From Chloroflexota bacterium (lineage in GTDB: Bacteria > Chloroflexota > Dehalococcoidia > UBA2979): a stretch of 5,830 nt of DNA. Both the position numbers and the translations under genes were made by a program. Below the pieces are notes generated by a model. That model worked only from the letters and a program-made list of their open reading frames with translations. It did no database searches and was not told the origin of the DNA. How positions within the stretch are numbered: position 1 is the first letter of the stretch; the number at the start of each line of letters is the position of its first letter. Location of the stretch: the NCBI GenBank assembly GCA_009843585.1, contig VYDC01000223.1, positions 10,026 through 15,855 on the forward strand, in the 5' to 3' direction. This document shows positions 1 to 4,364 of this stretch, one piece after another.

Positions 1-103
1 GGGGTGGGGCGGGGGGGGGGGCCCCGCGGGCGGGGGGGGGGGGGGGGTTTGGTTGTTCGGGGCGCCGGCCCGCGGGGGGGCTGGCGGGGGGGGGCCCCCC
101 GGC
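1..103. other. Degraded G-rich contig edge (probable base-calling artefact)
   Basis: Bases 1-47 are almost entirely G, in runs of up to about 16, and G/C-only stretches continue to about 100 (for example 73-80 and 85-100). From about 104 the sequence becomes ordinary high-GC coding DNA. The translation over 46-111 keeps the length and frame of the PurK N-terminus but has lost its A/T-containing codons, so the errors look like substitutions to G/C rather than indels. Poly-G at read ends is a known artefact of two-colour sequencing chemistry. A genuine G-quadruplex-forming tract is the alternative, but it would not explain the damaged protein motif. Confidence 0.75.
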
Positions 104-1149
104 CGCTCGGCATCGACTTCCGGCTCTACGACCCGGCACCCGACGCATCGGGCGGGCGCGTCGCCCCGCTCGTGGTGGGCGCCTTCGACGACCGGCGCGC
201 GCTGGAGCGCTTCGCCGCCGACGTCGACGTCGTCACCTTCGACTGGGAGAACGTCCCGGCCGACTCCCTGCGCGCCCTCCGGGGCCGCGCGGCCGTGCGG
301 CCGCCGGCGCGCGCGCTGGCGGTCTCGCAGGACAGGCTCGCCGAGAAGCGGATCTTCCGCCGCCTGGGCATCCCGACCGCCCCGTTCGCCGCCGTGAACT
401 CGCTCGCGGGGCTCAGGCGCGCCGTCGCCCGCGTCGGCCTGCCCGGGGTGCTGAAGACGCGCCGGCTCGGCTACGACGGGAAGGGCCAGGCGTGGCTGCA
501 CCGTCGCGCGGACATCGGGGCCGCCTGGGGAGCGCTCGGCGGACGGTCCCTGATCTACGAGGCGCGCGTCCCCTTCCAGCGCGAACTCTCGCTGCTCTCC
601 GTGCGCGGAGCCGACGGCGCGATCGTCCACTACCCGCTGGCCGAGAACCGCCACGAGCAGGGCATTCTCCGGCTGACCTCCGCCCCCTATCGCGACCGCG
701 CGCTGCAGGCGGCGGCCGAGTCACACCTCGAGGCGCTGCTCGCGCGCCTGCGCTACGTCGGCGTGCTCGGCGTGGAGTTCTTCGAGGCGGAGGGGCGCCT
801 CGTCGCCAACGAGACCGCCGCGCGCGTCCACAACTCGGGCCACTGGACCATCGAGGGCTCGGTGACGAGCCAGTTCGAGAACCACGTCCGCGCCCTCTCG
901 GGGCTGCCCCTCGGCGGCACCGCCCCGCGGGGGCACGCGGCGATGGTGAACTTCATCGGCCGCCTCCCGGCCGCCGCGGACGTGCTGGCTGTACCCGGCG
1001 CGCATCTCCACGACTACGAGAAGAGCCCGCGTCCCGGGCGCAAGGTCGGGCACGCCACCCTCGTCGCGACGAGCGCGCGCGCGCGCGACCGGGAAGCGAG
1101 GCGACTGCTCGAGCTGGGGCGGCGCGAGGCCGGCGAACTGACTCAGTAG
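4..1149 (+). CDS. purK: N5-carboxyaminoimidazole ribonucleotide synthase PurK (N-terminus corrupted)
   Basis: ATP-grasp enzyme that joins aminoimidazole ribonucleotide and bicarbonate, using ATP, to give N5-CAIR, the substrate of PurE in cytosolic de novo purine synthesis. Visible family motifs, numbered from base 4, are TFDWENVP (78-85), the QDRLAEK segment (109-115), VLKTRRLGYDGKGQ (149-162, with the ATP-contacting Lys151 and the YDGKGQ loop), FQRELSLL (191-198), AENRHEQGIL (213-222), NETAARVHNSGHWT (269-282) and KVGHATLV (347-354). The last Asn-Glu motif is usually NEIAPRVHNSGHWT, so this copy carries Ile-to-Thr and Pro-to-Ala changes. About 380 residues fits the family (355 in E. coli). 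The GTG at base 4 lies in poly-G and is not a credible start; the true start is probably near 40-50 but is unreadable. The protein is trustworthy from about residue 34 (PLGIDFRLYDP). The stop overlaps the 3' end of the convergent acetyltransferase gene. purE, the usual partner, may lie upstream outside the window. Confidence 0.93.
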   Translation: MGRGGGPRGRGGGGGLVVRGAGPRGGWRGGAPRPLGIDFRLYDPAPDASGGRVAPLVVGAFDDRRALERFAADVDVVTFDWENVPADSLRALRGRAAVRPPARALAVSQDRLAEKRIFRRLGIPTAPFAAVNSLAGLRRAVARVGLPGVLKTRRLGYDGKGQAWLHRRADIGAAWGALGGRSLIYEARVPFQRELSLLSVRGADGAIVHYPLAENRHEQGILRLTSAPYRDRALQAAAESHLEALLARLRYVGVLGVEFFEAEGRLVANETAARVHNSGHWTIEGSVTSQFENHVRALSGLPLGGTAPRGHAAMVNFIGRLPAAADVLAVPGAHLHDYEKSPRPGRKVGHATLVATSARARDREARRLLELGRREAGELTQ

Positions 1150-1823
1150 GTGCCGACGAGCGGGTCGGGCGGTCCCAGGCTGAGCACGTCCAGGCGGGCG
1201 CGGAACGCGTCGACGTCGAGGCTCATGATCTGCAGGTCGTGCAGCACGCCGTCGCGATCGATCGCATGGCGCGAGAGCCGCGCCTCGCGGCGGAACCCCA
1301 TGCGCGAGAAGACGGCGATCGCGGCGCGCTGGTCGGTGGTCATCTGCGCCACCATCTTCTTGACGCCCAGCTGCTTCGCGAGCGCGAACGCCTGCTCCGT
1401 GAGCAGGCGGCCGAGGTGACGGCCGCGCATCGACTCCGCGACCAGGACGCGCAGCTCCGCCACGTGGCGGGTCCAGTGCAACCCCTCGCGGCCGACGGTC
1501 GCGATCCCCACGATATCGTCGCCGAGGAGGCCGAGCACGGTGACGTACTGGCCCTCCTCCACGAGCTCGAGCCAGGAGCGCACGTGATCCGGGTTGGTGA
1601 TGTCGCGCCTGAGGAAGAGCAGATCGTGCTCGGGGAGCTGGCGCGCGAAGGCGAGCAGCGCCTCCTGATCCCCGGCCGTCGCGAGGCGCAGCGTGAGGGT
1701 GGCGTCACCCAGGGCGATCTGCGCCGGGTAGTCGAGAGGCTCCTGCGCCTGAGCCTCAACCTGCTCCGAGACGACCCACGCGTGGCCGCCCAAGAGGCGG
1801 CCGAGAAGGCTACCTATGCCCAT
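1143..1823 (-). CDS. GNAT-family N-acetyltransferase
   Basis: Predicted cytosolic acetyl-CoA-dependent N-acyltransferase of 226 residues; the acceptor is unknown. The GNAT fold spans about residues 42-203. It shows the beta4 strand AELRVLVAESMRGRHLGRLL (122-141), whose RGRHLG is a variant of the acetyl-CoA pyrophosphate-binding R/Q-x-x-G-x-G/A loop, and the late motif DQRAAIAVFSRMGFRREA (164-181), equivalent to the common N-x-x-A-x-x-x-Y-x-x-x-G-F, with Phe172 in place of Tyr. About 40 residues precede the domain, opening with MGIGSLLGRLLGG; this is short, Gly/Leu-rich and not a clear signal peptide. The ATG is supported by GAGGTGGAG (complement of 1832-1840) with an 8-nt spacer. It is the last gene of the minus-strand cluster, 83 bp after the hydrolase gene, and its stop overlaps that of convergent purK. 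The family is well supported. The substrate cannot be read from the sequence: small molecule, protein N-terminus or ribosomal protein are all possible. Confidence 0.9.
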   Translation of the reverse strand: MGIGSLLGRLLGGHAWVVSEQVEAQAQEPLDYPAQIALGDATLTLRLATAGDQEALLAFARQLPEHDLLFLRRDITNPDHVRSWLELVEEGQYVTVLGLLGDDIVGIATVGREGLHWTRHVAELRVLVAESMRGRHLGRLLTEQAFALAKQLGVKKMVAQMTTDQRAAIAVFSRMGFRREARLSRHAIDRDGVLHDLQIMSLDVDAFRARLDVLSLGPPDPLVGTY

Positions 1824-1831
1824 CGCGCACG

Positions 1832-1840
1832 CTCCACCTC
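1832..1840 (-). promoter_or_regulatory. Ribosome binding site of the GNAT gene
   Basis: The complement reads GAGGTGGAG, 8 nt before the ATG whose complement is 1821-1823. This fixes the start and keeps the 40-residue N-terminal leader in the protein. Confidence 0.7.
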
Positions 1841-1906
1841 ATCGTCCCCTCATGGTAGGGCAGGGGGACCTCGCCGCGACACCCCCCACCCGTCCGGCCC
1901 CGCCAC

Positions 1907-2722
1907 CTACGGCCGGCAGTAGTCGGCGACCTCGCGAGCGAAGATCGCCTGATCGTAGAGCGGATGGGGCTCTCCGCCCGCGACGATCTTGAGCTCCGCG
2001 TTCGGCACCAGATCGGCGACGTGCGCGATGTTCTTGACGAAGGTGTCTGCCTCGCTGCAGAGCACCAGCGTCGGCACGGGGACGAGCGGCAGCCGTGCCT
2101 TCGAATCCCAGCGGAAGAGGGCGCGCAGCGCGAGGCTCGTCCGGGGGCCCGGCTTGATGTAGTCGATGAAGAGGGCCGTCGAACCGCCCGGTCCGTAGCG
2201 CTGGACGCCGGCGTGGCTGTCCCACGCCTCGAGCAGGCCCGAGCCGTCCTCGCCCGCGTCCCAGTCGGCGAAGAAGGGTGCGTCGACCTGCGCGAGACGC
2301 GTCGCCGGGTTGCGCCAGAACGGCATGCCGGAGATCACGAGCTTGCGAAAGCGCTGCGGCTGCTGGATGGCAGCCTCGGAGGCGATCACCGATCCGGTGT
2401 GATGGCCGACCACGGCCGCGTCGTCCAGCCCGAGTGACTCGAGTGCCTCCAGCAGCACCCGGGCGTAGTCCGGGATCTCCAGCACGCGGTCGGCCGGCGC
2501 CGGGTCGGAGTCGCCCTGGCCGAGCGTGTCGAGTGCGTAGACCGTGAACTCGCGGGCGAGGTCCGGGATCACACCGAAGAACATGCGCGAGGAGAGCCAT
2601 GTGTTGTGCAGCAGCACGAGCGGCGGCCCGCTCCCCGCCGTGCGGTAGTGGATTTGCCCGAGCGAGGTATCGGCGAAGGCGCGCCTCAGCGCCGTTCCCT
2701 CCGCCAGCACGCCGTAGGTCAC
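1907..2722 (-). CDS. Alpha/beta-hydrolase-fold protein with His at the nucleophile elbow
   Basis: Full-length alpha/beta hydrolase fold of 271 residues, probably cytosolic, with no signal peptide. Fold landmarks in order: oxyanion-hole strand LVLLHNTW (35-42), DTLGQGDSD (65-73), nucleophile elbow VVGHHTGS (104-111), acid position in LCSEADTF (221-228, Asp226) and a late His in GGEPHPLYD (249-257, His253). In the G-x-Nuc-x-G elbow the nucleophile position is His108 (codon 2399-2401, read CAC on the minus strand) instead of Ser, Cys or Asp. The Asp and late His are present, so ordinary acyl-enzyme esterase chemistry is doubtful; a cofactor-free lyase, a different hydrolase mechanism or a non-enzymatic role is possible. 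From memory, G-[H/Y]-H-T-G elbows recur in some proteobacterial and actinobacterial members, so this is probably a subfamily trait rather than a mutation. The start is GTG, supported by a good Shine-Dalgarno sequence. The gene lies 120 bp downstream of the LLM oxidoreductase gene and 83 bp before the acetyltransferase gene. Substrate unknown. Confidence 0.9.
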   Translation of the reverse strand: MTYGVLAEGTALRRAFADTSLGQIHYRTAGSGPPLVLLHNTWLSSRMFFGVIPDLAREFTVYALDTLGQGDSDPAPADRVLEIPDYARVLLEALESLGLDDAAVVGHHTGSVIASEAAIQQPQRFRKLVISGMPFWRNPATRLAQVDAPFFADWDAGEDGSGLLEAWDSHAGVQRYGPGGSTALFIDYIKPGPRTSLALRALFRWDSKARLPLVPVPTLVLCSEADTFVKNIAHVADLVPNAELKIVAGGEPHPLYDQAIFAREVADYCRP

Positions 2723-2728
2723 CGCTCA

Positions 2729-2736
2729 CCCCCTCC
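2729..2736 (-). promoter_or_regulatory. Ribosome binding site deciding the GTG start of the hydrolase-fold gene
   Basis: The complement reads GGAGGGGG; its GGAGG core (2732-2736) ends 9 nt before the GTG (complement of 2720-2722). No upstream ATG in frame competes with it, so the GTG start is well supported. Confidence 0.7.
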
Positions 2737-2775
2737 GCGCCGCGCGTCCATCTCCGCCGCGCACCTCTACGCGCA

Positions 2776-2804
2776 TACGTAGTGCAGGCGCGGCCGCTTG
2801 TCCA
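2776..2804 (-). promoter_or_regulatory. Weak candidate promoter inside the minus-strand cluster
   Basis: On the minus strand TGGACA (2804-2799) resembles a -35 box and is followed after exactly 17 nt by TACGTA (2781-2776). The -35 matches TTGACA at five of six positions, but the -10 matches TATAAT at only two. The site is in the 120-bp gap before the hydrolase-fold gene, in the least GC-rich patch of that gap, and the -10 overlaps a small inverted repeat, CTACG-N6-CGTAG (2767-2782). It could let the last two genes be transcribed separately, but the evidence is thin. Confidence 0.2.
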
Positions 2805-2811
2805 GTCCCCA

Positions 2812-2839
2812 GGACCCCGGCCGGGCCTGCCGGGGGTCC
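2812..2839 (-). terminator. GC-rich hairpin just after the LLM oxidoreductase gene (terminator-like, no U-tract)
   Basis: GGACCCC (2812-2818) pairs perfectly with GGGGTCC (2833-2839). The stem extends inward by GGC/GCC (2819-2821 with 2829-2831) past one bulged G at 2832, leaving a 7-nt loop. It begins 3 nt after the stop codon of the minus-strand LLM gene. No T-run follows on the minus strand, so a classical Rho-independent terminator is unlikely. It may attenuate readthrough into the hydrolase-fold gene or protect the 3' end of the upstream dicistronic message. Confidence 0.35.
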
Positions 2840-2842
2840 GCG

Positions 2843-3793
2843 TCAGCCGGCGGCCGCCGCCGCCCCGCGCGCGTTCCAGCCGGCGACCACCGGGAGCACC
2901 TCCTCGACGAGGCGGCGGCTCTGATCGAGCATCCCCGCGTCGTCGTCGGCGAGGGGGCGCAGCACGAACTTCGAGACCCCGGCGCCCACGAAGCGCTCCA
3001 GGCGGGCGACGATCGCGTCCGCGTCGCCAACGGCGAGGTAGCCCTCGAGGACCTCCTCGCCGAGGCGCCGGAGCGGCGCCGCGGCCCTCTCGACCGGGGC
3101 GTCGTCCCTGCTCCCGAAGCGGAAGGCGAAGGTCGCGCCGTAGTGGTCGTCGTCCAGGGGACGGCCGGCCCTCGACGAGGCGCGTCGGATCGCGGCGACG
3201 GTCTCTCTGGTCTGCGCCACGCTCTGCAGGCCGCCGAGCCAGCCCGTCCCGACGCGCGCCGTGCGCCGGATCGCCGCCTCCGAAGCGCCACCGATCCAGA
3301 GCGGCAGCGGCTGCTGCACCGGCCGCGGCTCGATGGTCAGGCCCCGCACTGCGTAGTACTCGCCCCGGAAGCTGACGTCGCTCTCCGACCACAGCCGCGT
3401 CAGGAGGTCGAGCGCCTCGTCGGCGCGCGCTCCGCGGCCGCGCGGGCTGAGCCCCGCGGCCTCCCAGTCCGCCGAGCGCGCGTTGCCGACCCCGAAGGCC
3501 GGAAGCAGCCGCCCGGCGGAGAGGTGGTCGATGGTGGCGCACTGCTTGGCGACGAGCAGCGGATCGCGCAGCGGGAGGACCACCACGTTCATGCCGAACT
3601 TCAGGCGCTCGGTGCCGCCGGCAAGCGCCGCCATCAGCGCCATCGGCTCGAGCGCCGGCTGGGGTGAGACCAGCCGATCGCTCTGCCACAGCGAGTCGAC
3701 TCCCCCGGACTCGCAGAGCTCGACCCAGCGCCAGAAGGCGCGCGCGCCGGAGAACGGGTAGGCGGCGAGGCCGAGACCCACGCCGATGCTCAT
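2843..3793 (-). CDS. LLM-class (luciferase-like) flavin/F420-dependent oxidoreductase
   Basis: Single-domain TIM-barrel oxidoreductase of 316 residues in the bacterial luciferase-like superfamily. Members are FMN-dependent monooxygenases fed by a reductase, or F420-dependent dehydrogenases and reductases; they are cytosolic. Diagnostic blocks are VDSLWQSDR (32-40), LKFGMNVVVLPLRDPLLVAK (64-83), the signature ATIDHLSAGRLLPAFGVGN (86-104), ADEALDLLTRLWSE (124-137) and EPRPVQQPLPLWIGGASEAA (155-174) followed by GTGWLGGLQ (182-190). The core is complete and the length is usual for the family. An Ala/Gly-rich tail (AAAAAG) ends the protein. The ATG has a near-ideal Shine-Dalgarno sequence, AGGAGG, 7 nt upstream. 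The gene starts 34 bp after the Dabb gene, so the two are probably co-transcribed. Cofactor choice (FMN or F420) and substrate cannot be assigned; in organisms rich in these paralogues the family usually acts on xenobiotic-like or lipid substrates, which is only a guess here. Confidence 0.93.
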   Translation of the reverse strand: MSIGVGLGLAAYPFSGARAFWRWVELCESGGVDSLWQSDRLVSPQPALEPMALMAALAGGTERLKFGMNVVVLPLRDPLLVAKQCATIDHLSAGRLLPAFGVGNARSADWEAAGLSPRGRGARADEALDLLTRLWSESDVSFRGEYYAVRGLTIEPRPVQQPLPLWIGGASEAAIRRTARVGTGWLGGLQSVAQTRETVAAIRRASSRAGRPLDDDHYGATFAFRFGSRDDAPVERAAAPLRRLGEEVLEGYLAVGDADAIVARLERFVGAGVSKFVLRPLADDDAGMLDQSRRLVEEVLPVVAGWNARGAAAAAG

Positions 3794-3800
3794 CGCCTCA

Positions 3801-3806
3801 CCTCCT
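3801..3806 (-). promoter_or_regulatory. Strong ribosome binding site of the LLM oxidoreductase gene
   Basis: The complement reads AGGAGG, 7 nt before the ATG (complement of 3791-3793). A perfect anti-Shine-Dalgarno match in the 34-bp gap suggests efficient independent translation of the second gene of the transcript. Confidence 0.75.
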
Positions 3807-3827
3807 GCGCCCGTTCGCAGGCGACGG

Positions 3828-4145
3828 CTATTCCTCGGGCGTCTCCCCGATGTCGTAGTCGACTCCGGAGATCGCGGAGACGATCGGAACGAGCTTCTCC
3901 GCGACGATGCGGTCGTGCTGCTCCCCCTGCGAGTACTCGCGGTAGGCCGACCGCGTGGCGAAGTCCATCGTCATCACCCAGTCGTATCGCCGGCGGCGGC
4001 GCGACTCGGAAATGTTGCGGCCCATCGAGATCGCGACCATCCCCGGCATGCTGTCGTGGATCGCCCGAAAGCCGCGCTCGACATCGGCGACCTGCTCGTC
4101 CGTCGTGCCCTCCTTGAAGCCCAGGCTGATGATGTGACGGTGCAT
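3828..4145 (-). CDS. Dabb-family protein (stress-responsive alpha/beta barrel domain)
   Basis: Small ferredoxin-like dimeric alpha/beta-barrel protein of 105 residues, the usual size for a stand-alone Dabb domain. Family pattern: an N-terminal strand with paired His (MHRHIISLGFKEG, 1-13), then a helix leading to IHDSMPGMVAISMGRNIS (29-46), a strand YDWVMTMDF (54-62) and a late helix with the conserved Tyr and His in YREYSQGEQHDRI (68-80). Some Dabb proteins are cyclases or bind small aromatic or polyketide-like ligands; most are uncharacterised. Five consecutive arginines (49-53), encoded by a CGG-like run, sit between the second and third core elements; this loop is usually shorter on charge. 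The ATG is supported by AGGAGG (complement of 4154-4159) with an 8-nt spacer. It is the first gene of the minus-strand cluster, divergent from sthA and 34 bp ahead of the LLM gene. The pairing suggests a shared ligand or pathway (inference). Confidence 0.88.
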   Translation of the reverse strand: MHRHIISLGFKEGTTDEQVADVERGFRAIHDSMPGMVAISMGRNISESRRRRRYDWVMTMDFATRSAYREYSQGEQHDRIVAEKLVPIVSAISGVDYDIGETPEE

Positions 4146-4153
4146 GGCGTCTC

Positions 4154-4159
4154 CCTCCT
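4154..4159 (-). promoter_or_regulatory. Ribosome binding site of the Dabb gene
   Basis: The complement reads AGGAGG, 8 nt before the ATG (complement of 4143-4145). It establishes this ATG against a longer in-frame reading. Confidence 0.7.
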
Positions 4160-4171
4160 CGCCGCGGGCGC

Positions 4172-4177
4172 ATGCTA
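4172..4177 (-). promoter_or_regulatory. Candidate -10 box for the minus-strand cluster
   Basis: The complement reads TAGCAT, matching TATAAT at four of six positions. Transcription would begin near 4165, leaving a short leader of about 20 nt that still contains the Dabb Shine-Dalgarno sequence. The best -35 match with 17-nt spacing (TCGCCG, complement of 4195-4200) is poor, so this is a weak call. Confidence 0.25.
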
Positions 4178-4255
4178 CGGCCCCGGCGTCCGCGCGGCGA
4201 GCGCCGGCAAGCGGGCGAGGCCTCGGGAGAGCGCCAGTGGGGCTTCCCCGCTCCG

Positions 4256-4261
4256 TACAAT
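4256..4261 (+). promoter_or_regulatory. Candidate -10 box upstream of sthA
   Basis: TACAAT matches the TATAAT consensus at five of six positions and is the clearest AT-containing hexamer in the 215-bp divergent region (4146-4360). No good -35 is found at 16-18 nt; GCGCCA (4231-4236) at 19 nt matches three of six, so an activator may be needed. It implies a start near 4268 and a leader of about 93 nt containing the hairpin at 4271-4287. Confidence 0.35.
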
Positions 4262-4270
4262 GGGACCGCG

Positions 4271-4287
4271 CCCGGGCGGAGCCCGGG
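4271..4287 (+). promoter_or_regulatory. Perfect 7-bp hairpin with GGA loop in the putative sthA leader
   Basis: CCCGGGC (4271-4277) pairs completely with GCCCGGG (4281-4287) around the 3-nt loop GGA. The octamer GGACCGCG occurs on both sides as a direct repeat (4263-4270 and 4291-4298). The stem lies in the transcribed leader if the TACAAT box is used. A GGA loop recalls CsrA/RsmA sites, but those usually have longer loops and an AnGGA context, so the role is open. Short GC palindromes are also common by chance at this base composition. Confidence 0.3.
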
Positions 4288-4298
4288 TCAGGACCGCG

Positions 4299-4364
4299 GT
4301 GGGCCCGACGCGGCCCCCGCCAGACGGGGAACGGGCCGTGCCGACGACGAGCAGCCGTCCGTGA
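4299..4364 (+). CDS. Possible 21-codon upstream ORF coupled to sthA
   Basis: This frame starts at GTG 4299, has a modest AGGA (4290-4293) 5 nt upstream, and encodes a Pro/Thr/Arg-rich peptide ending TTSSRP. Its TGA (4362-4364) overlaps the GTG of sthA as GTGA. The sthA start itself has no clear Shine-Dalgarno sequence, so terminating ribosomes could re-initiate on it. An ATG at 4260 in the same frame would lengthen the ORF to 34 codons, but it overlaps the candidate -10 box and has no ribosome binding site. No homology or peptide function is recognised. The arrangement could be accidental in GC-rich DNA. Confidence 0.25.
   Translation: MGPTRPPPDGERAVPTTSSRP

Noticed and set aside
1..47. G-quadruplex or telomere-like G-tract
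   Set aside because: The G bias continues into the PurK coding region and destroys its codons while keeping frame, which fits miscalls at a contig end better than a functional tract.
1824..1906. Terminator between the hydrolase-fold and acetyltransferase genes
   Set aside because: Only a CCGGCC/GGCCGG pair (1894-1899 with 1911-1916) is present; it runs into the hydrolase-fold gene's coding end and has no T-run. No convincing signal is seen in this 83-bp gap.
492..1922. Plus-strand open frame of 476 codons across purK, the acetyltransferase gene and the following gap
   Set aside because: It overlaps two confirmed genes in shifted or opposite frames, and its composition is low-complexity Arg/Ala.
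1839..3689. Open minus-strand frame of 616 codons spanning the hydrolase-fold and LLM genes
   Set aside because: It is Arg/Ala/Gly-rich with no domain, runs across two well-recognised genes in another frame and their intergenic gap, and is a by-product of few stop codons in GC-rich DNA.
4172..4360. 63-residue N-terminal extension of SthA from ATG 4172
   Set aside because: The extension is Arg/Gly/Pro-rich, unlike any SthA N-terminus, includes the candidate promoter and hairpin, and would make the protein far longer than the family.
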